Positions 1 to 11,869 of a DNA stretch of 64,000 nucleotides are shown piece by piece. The stretch lies in NCBI RefSeq assembly GCF_042186555.1, contig NC_133326.1:493109232-493173231 (forward strand), given 5' to 3'. Source of the stretch: Aquarana catesbeiana. Lineage: Eukaryota; Chordata; Amphibia; Anura; Ranidae. A program made the translations under genes and the position numbers. Positions within the stretch are counted from its first letter, which is position 1. Each line of letters begins with the position of its first letter. The notes beneath the pieces were generated by a model. That model was not told the DNA's origin. It ran no database searches and saw only the letters and a program-made list of their open reading frames with translations.

Positions 1-375
1 CTTTATTAGCAGATTTAGATACACTAACAGATGGAAGTCAAACTCCAGCTAATTCTTCATAAGTAGTTACAGGAAAGTTTTTTTTTGCTTTTTGGATCAA
101 GATTTTTAATATATAAATAAAAGATGATCATTGTAAGCACCCCTGTGATTGTTAAATGGTTTGTCCCCTCTCTGTAACTGATACATTCGGCTGGAGAGCT
201 TGTTCTTTTGAAAAACAGACTTACTGTCTGGATCGCCAAATGAAAACAGAAGAAAGTCTAAAAAAGAAAATGAATGCAGCAATCACATCTTAAGAATGGT
301 AATCTGCAATATAACAAAGGTTTGCTTTTGCGTTTAATACCACTTTAAAAAAAGGCAAAAGAAATTGTATACAGT
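1..375. other. No feature recognised
   Basis: AT-rich sequence with no open frame of note, no terminal inverted repeats and no similarity I recognise. The candidate exon at 376-513 begins just after it. Confidence 0.3.
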
Positions 376-513
376 TTATCTACTTGGTTTAGGTAGACAG
401 TTCCTCGTGTTATCAATTTTTTTCAAGGCATCTTCATAATAATTACAAGCAGTATTATATGTGAGCTTATTGCTAGTGGGGGATTGGTTCATTAACTTTA
501 TCCACACCTTAGA
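376..513 (-). CDS. Candidate small exon or gene fragment (weak)
   Basis: Seen: on the minus strand a 45-codon open frame of mixed, non-repetitive composition (starts SKVWIKLMNQSP, includes NYYEDALKKI) follows a CAG at 516-514 and ends at a TAA at 378-376. A GTAGAT just before that stop could be a donor. Extending upstream to a stronger acceptor (TCTCTTTAG) puts an in-frame TAG in the exon. I do not recognise the protein. It could be a host exon on the same strand as the two better candidates, or a fragment of a mobile-element gene. Its phase does not directly continue the 16744-16923 exon. Confidence 0.25.
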   Translation of the reverse strand, partial: SKVWIKLMNQSPTSNKLTYNTACNYYEDALKKIDNTRNCLPKPSR

Positions 514-789
514 CTGGGTCTATAGGGGCTTTTCTACCTTCTCTTTAATAGCAAATACAAATACTAAAGAGAAAGCATATGAAGTTTACAAAAGCATTAT
601 CCACATGGCAATTAGCTAAAACACCGAATAAACAAAAGCTTAGGCTTACTGATGTTATCTAAGGAAGCAGACCCTATTCAACAAAAATCAAACTTCAACT
701 GCAGTATGATTAATGTTACAAGTCAGAAATAGAGGTTTGTTACAATAGGATAGGTGTATATGTGCTGGTATTCGTTTGTTTTCTTTTCC
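514..789. other. No feature recognised
   Basis: AT-rich sequence between the weak exon candidate and a degenerate repeat. Nothing supportable. Confidence 0.3.
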
Positions 790-792
790 CAC

Positions 793-1530
793 TGGAGAAG
801 GGTAAAGCCCAGGTTCACACTGCAGTGACTTCTCATGCGAAGTGCGCTACAAAGTCTCATGACAAGTTTAAAACACATTAATTTCAATGGGTGCTGTCTT
901 AATTGCTGTGACTCAAGTCGCAGCGACAAAACAAATAGTTTCTGCACTACTGTTTTGCATCTTCTTTGCGACATGAGTGCCATAGACTTCATTATAAAAA
1001 ATTTAAAAAATCACAAAAGTCACAAGAAAGTCGTTTCTTTGTCCCATCTTTGCGACTTTGGCTTTTTAACCCTATATACTACTCCCATTCCATTTTCTGC
1101 TGTGTACATGTGCCTTAGCCTCGATCCCTGCAGCTCAAAATCCTCTCCCAAGCATTGTCACCTCCCAGAGCACTCTGTCCACCTAGCAAGCACATTGTAC
1201 AGCTGTGTTCACACAGCAGAAAAGATGAACAGCTCATCTGACTTGTAGGTGAGCATCCTGCAATTTTTGATACAAGGGACCTGACCTATAAAGACCAAGA
1301 CAAACGAGACTGAGCATGGTTAGCCGTAGCAAGACTCTACTATGAGGATTGGGAGAGCTTTTCGGCCAAAGAATGGTCCAAAAAATGTAAGTTCAATAAT
1401 ATGTGTCACACTCTGGTTTTGGCCAATCATTACAATACAAAGTCGCAAAACATCAAAGTCGCCAGCAAGTTGCAATGCAAAGTCTCAATTTCCTTCATAT
1501 AATCCTGACTGCAATTTTGTTCTATGAAAA
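793..1530. repeat. Probable degenerate interspersed repeat
   Basis: Opens with GGTTCACACTGCAGTGAC and repeats motifs such as CAAAGTCGCA on both strands along its length. The phrase GTGTGAACC, the reverse complement of its start, also closes a repeat near 37640. No clear right terminus or target duplication is seen, so the class is not assigned. Confidence 0.3.
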
Positions 1531-1726
1531 TTATTTGAGTGTCTTTGGTAAGAACTGAGCTCAAGTAGAAGATGTGAGAGCATTACAGCCTGATTGTTTT
1601 CATTTGAAAGAGAGAAAGTACGAGCAAATATTAGATCAATTAATTTCTATTTAAAGCAGCACTATTATTACAACCAAAGAGAAGAGATTTAGATTATTAG
1701 AGATGACCATTGGTGACTGGTTGTCT

Positions 1727-2165
1727 TTAAAGCGGAGTTCCAGCCTGTAAAAAAAAATAAAAGGCAACAACTATAAATACTGTAGCTGCTGACTTTTAAT
1801 ATAAGGACACTTACCTGTCCAGGTATCCCGCGATGTTGGCACCCCTAGCTGATTCGTCCATCGGCTTTGGTGCAGGCGCCGGCATCTTCACAAAGGGAAT
1901 CAGGAAGTGAAGCGTTGCGGCTTCAAAGCCTGTTTCCTACTGCGCATGCTCAAGTCGCGCTGTGCTTTTTGAATGGTCCTGCTGTCCTCTGGGACCTGTG
2001 TGTCTCCCAGAAGGCAGCAGTCTTTGTGTGGCAATCTTACCCGGAAGTGGGAGCGGGTACCTGGTTCTCCCTTCCGCCCCAAAAAAGTGCCGAATGTGGC
2101 AGTGGAGGCAGGGGGGTTGGTGTGAACAAGCAAAGCTTCTCCTTTTGGGTGGACCTTCGCTTCAA
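1727..2165. repeat. TTAA-ended GC-rich MITE
   Basis: Starts TTTAAAGCGGAGTTCCAGCC and ends with the imperfect inverse GGACCTTCGCTTCAA. It shares its start and the phrase ATACTGTAGCTGCTG with the element at 19463-19852, so it is an interspersed family. The interior is far more GC-rich than the surroundings and gives several spurious open frames. TTAA-type ends suggest a piggyBac-like non-autonomous element; this is inference. Confidence 0.55.
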
Positions 2166-2958
2166 GTTGCTAATTTCTAACAGCCAAGAGAGGGGAGTGG
2201 GAGAATATCGAGCACAGTGGCCAACTTCCATGATGTGAGCAACGGATCTCCAGAGCTCTGTCTAGCCTACGCTCATCCTTCAGTTAAAAACTGTAATCAA
2301 TCATGCAGTATGTGCGTGATTAAATACATCAAAATAAAAAAATTATATCACCATAGACAAATTCTTGTGACAGAACATGACAGAACATGGAATGTTATTA
2401 GCAACAATTTTATGTGGACAACCTATTTGTGTAGAACAATTAAATCGGACAGGTCATTCAATATTAAAGTGAAAAAAGTGCTTTTTAAGCGTAAATGTCG
2501 ATAATGCAATAAAAGGTGCTTCAAAAACAGTGCACACTTGCAATTAATGAAAAAAGTGAGTATCCCAAGTTGCTCCAACCACCAATCACCTCTGAGTGCA
2601 ATGCTTGCTCACCTTATGCATTGACCAAAAGGTCAGTGGATCACAGTTTCATTAGTAAGTCAGTAATAGGGTAATAGATTTTAGGGAAAATCATGATAGT
2701 GGTATGGAGAAGGTCAGGGGATATGGTGTGGCCCTCCAAAATCGCATTGAAAGCTGACGTGAAATGAGACATGAGATGCTCATTGTAAGTCTTATTACAC
2801 AATGTAAAGCCATCTGGCCCTTATTACAGTTTTTAAAGGAACAGCGCACCATCTTTTAGGATTTTTTTATTACTGTTTGATTGAGAGAGTGCACTTGATA
2901 GGTGGTTGCAGCAGTTCGTTACATATTTATAATTCACATATTATATTTAGCAGCGCAT
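2166..2958. other. No gene; unassigned, probably old repeat
   Basis: No open frame with recognisable content and no clear termini. The sequence runs up to the 5' part of the LINE that follows. Confidence 0.3.
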
Positions 2959-3163
2959 GAGTATACTATTTTTTTTTTTTCATCCTGCAGTAAACCTGCC
3001 ACACCCACAAACACCTTCCTCCACTCACTGCCACTCCTGGGACACAGCGGGGATGGTCAAAATCGTGCAGACTGGATCGGTGGCACCAGGCTTCAAGTCT
3101 TCTCTCCCTCCTTGTGTACTGCTCCAAGATGGCATGTATTCCTTTCTCAGCATGTAGCTTCCC

Positions 3164-4078
3164 TTGGCACAGCACGCTGGCCAACAGTCATTTGATCCTT
3201 CATGGGGCAAGTCCTCCATTCTCTCTGCTTCTGCCTCAGCTGTGTCCCTAGACTGCGTGCCACTTGGGACTGCTGATGATTCCTCTCCTGCCTGCTCTGA
3301 CTCCCCCACTGAGCCAACCCCGTCTCAAATTATGGAGGCTATACAACATTGGCAGGCAGCCTTAACCACTCAAATAGACTCTGTCCAGATGGACTTGTCC
3401 TTTCTTAAGTAGAACGTTCATAATCTCCACCATTAAGATACAAATGCTGAACAGCGGGTGAGTGATTTGGAGGATACTACCCACCCTTTACAGGCTTCTG
3501 TGACTGATTTGTGGAAAGGCCATGAGGCTATTGTGGATAAGTTGATTGATCTGGAGGATTGCCTATGCCAAAATAACCAGAGGTTTTTGGGGTTCCCTGA
3601 GGGGTACGAAGGGAGGAACCCTGAATCCTTTACGGAACACTGGCTTGTCACTACCTTCTGGGCCACTGCTTTTTCTTCATTATTTGCTATTGAAGGGGCC
3701 TACAGAGTCCCACTACGCCCATTACCATCTGGAGAGCCACCTAGCCATATTTTGATTGAGGTGTGGCATTATCGTGATAAAGAAGCTGTATTGCAAGTGG
3801 CAAGAGAAAAGGGTCAACTTTTTTACAATGGCAACACCATCTCCATTTTCCCAGACTTCTCTGCTGTTATGCAAAAACAACAGACATCATTCTTTTCTGT
3901 CAACAAGAGACTACGGGATCTTCAAAGTATGCTTTATCCAGCACGCCTGCGAGCTATCCATCAGGGCAGGGCTCACTTCTTCAAGATGGTCTGCAGTGGG
4001 TGGATGCCATGGGTCCGAAGGCTCCATCATGTTCAACTAGATGTACTCCTCCTCGCTAACCCTGTTGAATCACTCTGA
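3164..4078 (+). pseudogene. LINE ORF1 (L1-type RNA-binding protein), broken
   Basis: Matches the layout of L1 ORF1 proteins, nucleic-acid chaperones that coat LINE RNA. An N-terminal part is followed by a coiled-coil-like stretch around 3460-3560 (VSDLEDTTHPLQASVTDL), then the conserved core with FLGFPEGYEG (about 3583-3612), a region around AYRVPLRPLPSGEPPS, and a C-terminal part with LYPARLRAI. A TAG at 3410-3412 and a further stop near 3433 split the N-terminal part from the open 3458-4078 stretch. Family assignment rests on motif pattern and position just before the endonuclease-RT frame. It cannot make a full protein. Confidence 0.7.
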
Positions 4079-4823
4079 TCATTGTAGCTGCCTATGTCTC
4101 AAGAGGATCTGCTTCTTTAGACACCTCTCTATCACGCATGTCGCCTACTGTCTACCAGGTGTCTTATTACTGGATGCTACCTAGTTCCCTGCCGATGCCA
4201 TTTCTACTCCTTTATTTACAAGCTCAGTTTGCCCTATGTGACAGGCCCTTGCCTACTTCAGTTCTGAGCAGTGTATTGGCTTGGAGTTCCTTCAACTTCT
4301 ACTGGTTCTGCAGTTTTCTGCCTTTGGCTCCGAGTTTCAGTTGCTTATGTTTCCTTCATAGCCCGGGTGTTGACTACCTACTTTTCTCTGCTATGGTGCA
4401 GTTATAGTCTGAGCCCTGCAAACAACAACTAGTTTATTGTTCACTTTCAGTACTTTTGGTAATTAATGCTTGCTCTGTCCTCTCCTGGGCTTAACAGCGT
4501 CCCCCCCCCCCCCCCACACACACACACACACACACCCAATGAATAGTTCTGGTTCCAGGGAAAAAGTTTCCAATTTTTGGGATTTGGGAGCCAGGATAGC
4601 TAGGGAAATGGTTTCTAATGGGGTTTTGTTAATACACTTTCTTCACAGCTATATGTCGATTTAATGTTTATGGTCTTTTTATGCATTCTACACTGATTTT
4701 TCTGCTGTTATTCCTGGGTCCTTTCTTCCATGATCCTTTTTGCTCTGTGATTTCTCTACTACAGGCAATACTGTACATATACTGGTGTAATCCTATTTTA
4801 CTGATGTCTTCTTTTGTTTTGCT
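4079..4823 (+). other. LINE ORF1-ORF2 spacer
   Basis: Part of the LINE between the ORF1 stop and the ORF2 start. Holds a C-run and a short CA repeat (about 4501-4537). No coding signal recognised. Confidence 0.45.
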
Positions 4824-7420
4824 ATGACAATATTACGTATAGTTTCTTGGAATATCAGAGGACTCAGCTCTAAAGTCAACTCTCTTTAATGTTTGAGTAC
4901 CGAGCTTGTCATAACACGCATGTTATCCTTCTTCAGGAAACATATCTGTAATGTTATGGCTCTTAAGTGTGCTGAAATCACTTATGCTCTGCACTGCACA
5001 TATTAAGACAGATCCAGGGGGATGCTTTGTAATTCTTGTTTTGGAAATTTTAGGAAAACTTTATACTCTGGTCAATTTATATATTTCCCCTTCATTCACT
5101 AAAACACTTTTTGAACAAATTATGGGAATGGCTCTGGAGTTAGCTGAAGGCCCCCTTATTCTGGCAGGTGACTTCAATACATTCTTAGCTAACGCCCTTG
5201 ATAGACATAGTGGTTCGACCAGACTCCCAACTCCCTTACGTTCTTATTTGGATAAATTCAACCTTGTAGATGCAAGCATGCTTTTACCAGGGAATATTTC
5301 TGCCACTCTGACACCTATGTTACCCTATCCCGTACTGATCTGTGTTCACTTTCCCATGACCTACTTGGCTCTGTATCTGCAGTTTGATACCTCCCCAGAA
5401 CAATTTCTGACCACTCTCTTTTCTGTTAGATCTTGCTCTAGGCGCACATATTAATTATTAAGTCTAGAGGCTGAGTCCACGCCAGCTGGTTGATCCAACA
5501 GTGACAGATCAGGGGCTTCTTGAAACGAATTCCTACTGGCTGCTCAATGCACAGACCACGTCTGTGCCTGGGGTCTGGGATGCCAGAAGCACCACTATGC
5601 GCAGTACATTTGCTGCTGCCATTGGGAAAGCCTGTAAGGCAGCCCAGTCTAGATAAGTTGATACGGAGAAGGCCCTATCTGATACTGAAACCCATTACTC
5701 TGCCACATCCAACCCTGCCACTTATGCTGCTTGGCCAGGGAATTGGATCTGATTCTTACAGAACACACCCAAAACAATTATTATACCAAACTCAGAAGAT
5801 ATTCAAGATGATCTATAAAAATAGTCGCTTACTGGAATATCTTTCCAAACATGACTTCCAACCTTGCACTATTCCTATAACTCCTACAGGAGTCATTGTT
5901 GAACAAACCCAATAGATGGTTTGTTCCTTTGTGTCTTTCTATTCTGATCTATATATTACTAGAGCACATTATGTGCTACCATTATTGAAGTGGATGATTA
6001 TTTCTATGATATCCAACTTTCTAAATTGTCTGTAAGCAAAGTTTTGCTCCTAGATGCTCCTTTCACATCAGAGAAAATAGAATTAGCCATGTGTTCCTTT
6101 GCACGTAACAAGACATCAGGCCTAGATAGCTTTTCTATAGAGTGGTACATGCAATATAAAGATATCCTTATTCCCCACTTACTCCAGGTATTTACTTATG
6201 CCTCCGAAGCAGTTTGCCACATTCTATGTCCGAGTCATTGATTGTAGTGATTCGGAAACCACACAAGGATTACCTCTATTGTGAATCCTACTGTCCTATC
6301 TCATTGATCAATTCAGAGGTAAAAACGTTAGCTTAAGTTCTTGCCCATAGAGTTAATTAGGTTTTTGCCACTATAATGTGTTCAGACAAAACTAGATTTA
6401 TTCCGGGACAATCTACATCCATTAACTAATCTATTGGCTACACGTGATGCTATGAGCTCCAGGGCTGTACTAGCCCTGGATACCCACAAAGCCTTTGACT
6501 CGGTCAAATGGCCTTATATGTTGGAGGTACTTTGGTTTTGTACCTAACTTCCTTAGATGGATTTAGCTGTTGTACCATAAAACATAAGCTATAATACAGG
6601 TGAACAACTTGTTTTTGAGTCCTTTGCAATAATGTGGGGTACCAGACAGGGTTGCCCCCTATCACCCTTGTTATTCGCCATAGCGATAGCACCCTTAGCC
6701 AAATTGCTTCGGTCTAATGCTGCTATCCCTGGGCTGACCATCAATAGATTGGAAAAATAGGTTTCCCTATATGCGGATGACTTGCTTATTTATTTGGCAA
6801 ATCCGCAATCCCCATTGCCTGTCCTTTTAAATGTTATTCAGAATTGTGGACATTACTCAGGTTAACTGGGAAAAGTACCTTATTTTCCAGTTAGACCAGG
6901 ATGCTCTGGCCACCATCCCACCCTCTTGTCCCTCTTGAAAATTATTCATAGTTTCAGATATTTGGGAATAATAGTACAACAGCCTCTCTCCCTATATCAG
7001 GGGTAGGCAACCTCGGCCCTCCAGCTGTTTTGAAACTACAAGTCCCATGAGACATTGCAAGACCCTCACAATCACAAGCATGACTCCTAGAGGCATGATG
7101 GGGTTTGTAGTTTCACCACAGCTGGAGTGCCGAGGTTGCCTACCCCTGCTCTATATCTTTGGAATAATCTAGACCCCCTTTTACGCAAGCTGAAAAATAC
7201 TATAAAAGTTTGGATTAATCTTCCCTGAACCTTTTAGGTAGGGTGAATATTCCACGCTACCTCTATGTATTAAATAATTCTCCATTATATATCCCCAAGC
7301 GATGATTTCAGGAGATTGATTCCATACTTACTTCCTTTATTTGGGCAGGCGAGGTGGCCAGAATAGCTAAAGATACCCTGCAACCTATTTCAGGAGAGGG
7401 CCTCGCTGTTCCCAACCTTC
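4824..7420 (+). pseudogene. LINE ORF2 (endonuclease-reverse transcriptase), N-terminal and RT part, broken
   Basis: Starts at an ATG giving MTILRIVSWNIRGLSS, the usual opening of an AP-type endonuclease in L1-like ORF2 proteins, which nicks target DNA for target-primed reverse transcription. Later motifs are LAGDFNTFL (near 5160), DTHKAFDSVKWPYML (near 6480), GTRQGCPLSPLLF (near 6638) and the catalytic YADDLLIY (YADD at 6770-6781). These are in order and at plausible spacing but lie in different frames and are broken by stops. The frame continues across the insertion at 7436 into 12400 onwards. Confidence 0.78.
6998..7148. mobile_element. hAT-type MITE, 151 bp
   Basis: Termini CAGGGGTAGGCAACCTCGGC and its inverse, ending GCCGAGGTTGCCTACCCCTG. 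Flanked by an 8-bp duplication with one mismatch (CCCTATAT at 6990-6997, CTCTATAT at 7149-7156). An 8-bp duplication plus CAGGGG termini is the hAT pattern. Inserted in the LINE ORF2. A related terminus lies at 62897-62915. Confidence 0.85.
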
Positions 7421-8270
7421 AAACCTATTATATTGAGTATAAATCAACCAATGTTTGGCGCCTTAAAAAAGCTAGCATACATCAAAACAAAAAACACATG
7501 TAGCTTCCCCTTTAAATGGAAAGAATCCACTTGTGAGAAATTAAAAAATAATAAAGGTGTGGCGCTTACATACAAGTCTCTATAACATACAACCAGTATT
7601 GTGTAATAAAGTGCCCAATGTGACATATTCCCAACACCAATGTTTCTTCAAAGTTATCTCCAGTTTTTCACCACTTGTGCTCAAAAGTGTAGATACACAC
7701 TCACCAGAGATGTTTGACCCCTTTTTACACGTAGGTCAAAAAGCGCTTTTGCTTAATAGGACCCACAACGCATACATGCTCCAAGGTTTTCATGCATGAA
7801 TCTCTTTCCTCCCGGAATTCACTATTGTTTCTGATTTTAGGAAACCGAAAATTCTCTCCAGGTCTCCATGACGTGGTTTTTCAAACTTTACATAGTTCGG
7901 GCGTCTTTCAGGCCTCTCATTTCCTATCAATGGATAAGTGTCATTCTCGTTCTTCCTTAGGATGCCCTACAGGCTCTTTTTATCTGGATTTCTGGAGGGC
8001 CCTTCAGTTACACCACTTTCTCCATTTCTTGCCGCTTCCACATACTTTTAACCATCGCCTCACCACCCTCGAAGAATATTGCTCTGATCAAGGGGTTTTA
8101 CCCCATGTACTCTCCCAAACCTATAGCCTATTGATTATACCTCCAGAGGACTACCGACTACCATGTATAACAAAATGAGAGGCCGACTTGGGACGTATAT
8201 TCTCCCCAGACCAACAAAGCAACATTTGCATTTAAATCTTCGATTTGCACAAAGATACAGGAAACTAACT

Positions 8271-8804
8271 TTAAAAACCACTTCCAGCCCAAGGACTTCA
8301 TATGACGTCTTTGACTTTCAGTGGGAATATCTGAACGTTGCCTGCAGCTACAGGCATCATTCAGATATTCTTGTTTTCAGCCAGCGACTCTGTGTACCAT
8401 ACGAACGATCATAGCGGCAGTTCCGCTGCTTGATCGTTCTTACAGGCAACGGGAGGGGACATCACCCCTCCTGCCACCATCCGGTGCTTCTCCGGGCTCT
8501 CCCGTGCCATCAGGGACCCGGAGAAAGAATCGACCGCCGCCGGATGACGACCATAGAGATTTCCGGTGACCAGATGGTCACCAGTCATCTCTATGACCGT
8601 CGGAGGCCCGGGTACGACGTTATGAAGTCACATCCAGGCCACAGATGTAAACAAAGCCGCGGCTGGTAAGCATGAGATCGTAGATTTTTTTTTCCCGATC
8701 TCATGCTTTCCAGCCTGGAGGAGAGATGCGGGGTATTATTGACCCTGCATCTCTCCATAAAGAGGACCTGTCATGAACGATTCCTATTACAAGGGATGTT
8801 TACA

Positions 8805-8861
<57 letters not shown>

Positions 8862-9446
8862 AAGTGTAAAAATAAAAAAAATAAAGTAAAATAAAAAATA
8901 AATAAAAATAATTTGAAATGCCCCGGTCCCCAGTAACTCGCGTTTAGAACCGAACGCACATGCAAGTCCCGCCCACATACGTAAACGCTGTTTAAGCCAC
9001 ACATGTGAGGTATCGCCGCTTGCGTTAACGTGCAAGCAACAATTCTAGCACTAGACCTCCTCTAACTGTAAACATGTAACCTGTAAAAAATTTTAAAGCA
9101 TCGCCTATGGAGATTTTTAAGTACCAAAGTTTGGCGTCATTCCACGAGTGTGCGCAATTTTAAAGCGTGACATGTTGGGTGTCCATTTACTCGGCGTAAC
9201 ATCATCTTTCACATTATATAAAAAAATTGGGCTAACTGCTTTTTTCCAAAAAAACGCGTTTGAAAAATTGTTGCACAAATATCGTGCGAGATAAAAAGTT
9301 GCAACGACTGCCATTTTATTCTGTAGGGTGTCTGCTAAAAAAAAAATATATGTTTGGGGGTTCTGAGTAATTTTCTAGCAAAAAAAATGATGATTATTAC
9401 GTGTAGGAGAGGAGTGCCAGAATAGGCCCCGTATGGAAGTGGTTAA
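8271..9446 (-). mobile_element. piggyBac-like non-autonomous element, TTAA-flanked
   Basis: TTAA at 8271-8274 and at 9443-9446. The left end reads CCACTTCCAGCCC after a few A residues and the right end reads GGAAGTGG, so the termini are inverted. Removing it rejoins the LINE frame (KIQETNF before, then ILTRWYYTP). No transposase. Related copies are at 33228-34413 (opposite orientation) and about 17815-18400. It includes a TA repeat. Confidence 0.75.
8808..8856. repeat. (TA)n microsatellite
   Basis: Uninterrupted TA dinucleotides of about 48 bp inside the piggyBac-like element. Confidence 0.95.
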
Positions 9447-10254
9447 AATTCTGACTAGATGGTATTACACTCCAACTCTCTTGCATAAATTCTTCTCACA
9501 CACCCAGTCAGTGCTGGTGGTGTCTTAGGGAGTGGGGGCAAGATACTACACATTTTCTGGTCCTATCCCAAATTGGATCTCTTTTTGGAGGCGGTCAGGA
9601 GGATTGCCAAAAATTTACAGATTATAAAGTTCAGGTAGACCCAGCCTTCTTTCTCCTTCATGTGTCCAACATCCCAGCAAACATTTAAAAATGATCTATT
9701 ATATGCCATCTCCTCAATGCCGCCAAGTCCTGTATCCCTCTCACGTGGAAGAGCCACAGCCACCGTAACAGTATTCCAAAACCTGGACGCTATGGAACAT
9801 GTTTGTCTACTCTGATGAGGGCATGGCACTCTTTGCCACTTAGGCCACTGACTAAATTTCGCTCCATAGCAAACCCTACCGGGAAACCGTGAAAGCAACC
9901 CCCCCCCCCCTTTTTTTTTCTCTTGCTCTAGCCTCAAAAAAAAAACAGATAGGCAGTTTGCCTTTCTTTTTCTCTTGGTTCTCATTTTATATGGCTTTTG
10001 CATACTGTAGTATGATGATGTATAATCTAATGTGTATACTGTTGTGTTGACATGAAAACTTCCTTTCCAGATTAAATAAAATATTTGAGAAAAAAAAAAA
10101 AGTGTTTTTGCCCTCAGAGGCTTAAATACCACTAGGATTAGGCTCCAATATCCTTATCCAATTTTAGTGAAAAACATTCACGATAAGACCAAACGGTAGA
10201 CATAAGAACTTCATAGTGTGGTATTTATTAAAAATATTTAAAAGTAAGCAAATA

Positions 10255-11869
10255 CAGTTGTGTTCATAAGTTTACATACCCTGGCAGAATGTATGATTTC
10301 TTGGCCATTTTTCAGAGAATATGAATGATAACACAAAAACATTTTTCACTCATGGTTAGTGTTTGGCTGAAGCCATTTATTATCAATCAACTGTGTTTAC
10401 TGTTTTTAAATCATAATGGCAACAGAAACTACAAAAATGACCCTGATCAAAAGTTTACATACCCTGGAGATTTGGCCTGATAACATGCACACAAGTTGAC
10501 ACAAAAGGGGTCTGAACGGCTATTAAAAGCTAACCATCCTCACCTGTGATCTGTTTGCTTGTAATTAGGGTGTGTGCATAAAAGATCAATGTGTTTCTGG
10601 ACTCCTGACAGACCCTTGCATCTTTCATCCAGTGCTGCACTGACGTTTCTGCATTCTGAGTCATGGGGAAAGCAAAACAATTGTCAAAAGGATCTGCGGG
10701 AAAAGATAGTTGAACTGTACAAAACAGGAAAGGGATATAGAAAGATATCTAAGGAATTGAGAATGTCAATCAGCAGTGTTCAAACTAATCAAGAAGTGGA
10801 AAATGAGGGGTTCTGTTGAAACCAAACTACAGTCAGGTAGACCAACTAACATTTCAGCCACAACTGCCAGGAAAATTGTTCGGGATGCAAAGAAAAACCC
10901 ACAAATAACTTCAGGTGAAATACAGGACTCTCTGAAAGCGTGGCTGTTTCAAGATGCACAATAAGGAAGCACTTGAAGAAAGATGGGCTGCGTGGTCCAG
11001 TCGCCAGAAGAAGGCCATTACTATGCAAATGCCACAAAGTATCCCGCTTACAATACACCAAACAGCACAGAGACATGCATCAAACCTTCTGACACAAAGT
11101 CATTTAGTGTGATGAGACCAAAATTTAGCTTTTTGGCCACAACCATAAACGCTACATTTGGAGAGGAGTCAACAAGGCCTGTGATGAAAGGTATGGAGGC
11201 GGATCACTGATGTTTTGGGGAGTGCGAGCTACAAAGTCACAGGAAATTTGGTCTAAATTGTTGGCAAGTTAAATGCAGTATGTTATCAAAAAATACTGGA
11301 GGAGCATTTTCATTCATCAGCCAGGAGGCTGCGCATGGGACGTACTTGGACATTCCAACATGACAATGATCCAAAACACAAGGCCAAGTCGACCTGTCAT
11401 TGGCTACAGCAGAATAAAATGAAGGTTCTGGAGTGGCCATCTCAGTCTCCTGACCTCAAAATCATTGAGCCACTCTGGGGACATCTCAAACGTGCAGTTC
11501 ATGCAAGACAGCCCAAGAATTTACAGGAACTGGAGGCTTTTTGCCAAGAGGAAAGGGCAGCTTTACCATCTGAGAAGATGGTCTCATCCGCAAATACCAC
11601 AAAAGACTTCAAGCTGTCATTGATGTTAACGGGGGCAATACACAGTATTAAGAACTGGGGTGTGTAAACTTTTGATCAGGGTCATTTGGGTAGTTTCTGT
11701 TGCCATTATGATTTAAAAAGAGTAAACATAGTTGATTGATAATAAATGGCTTCAGCCAAACACTAACCATGAGTGAAAGAAAAGTTTTTGTTTTATCATT
11801 CATATTCTCTGAAAAATGGCCAAGAAATCATAAATTCTGTCAGGGTATGTAATCTTATGAGCACAACTG
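10255..11869 (+). mobile_element. Tc1-like DNA transposon with long TIRs
   Basis: Flanked by TA at 10253-10254 and 11870-11871. Termini CAGTTGTGTTCATAAG and, at the right end, CTTATGAGCACAACTG. The inverted repeats run for about 200 bp on each side and include the internal motif GATCAAAAGTTTACA. The transposase gene between them is broken. It lies inside the inverted-repeat insertion. Confidence 0.9.
10663..11667 (+). pseudogene. Tc1-like transposase, broken
   Basis: A DDE transposase that would cut and paste the element at TA sites. It opens with MGKAKQLSK-like sequence and a helix-turn-helix region (EKIVELYKTGKGYRKIS, GRPTNISATTARKIV). The catalytic core is seen in the third block: FQHDNDPKHKAK carries the second Asp, and SPDLKIIEPLWGHLK carries the last acidic residue. 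The stop is at 11665-11667. The gene is spread over at least four frame segments (10663-, 10776-, 10983- and 11335-), so it is not functional. Confidence 0.85.

Larger units (their letters stand above)
7753..10096 (+). mobile_element. Second L1/Tx1-like LINE, 5'-truncated
   Basis: Flanked by a 15-bp duplication with two differences (AAAAAGCGCTTTTGC at 7738-7752, AAAAAGTGTTTTTGC at 10097-10111) and ending in an A-tract at about 10089-10101. Carries only the C-terminal part of ORF2 (about 7800-8270 and 9447-9880), with motifs such as RWYYTPTLLHKFF after a piggyBac-like interruption at 8271-9446. Frameshifted and inactive. Confidence 0.75.

Noticed and set aside
1867..2238. 123-residue open frame with splice-like ends
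   Set aside because: It lies in a GC-rich MITE whose relative at 19463-19852 does not preserve the frame.
8703..9035. Open frames rich in Tyr-Ile
   Set aside because: Translation of the TA microsatellite.
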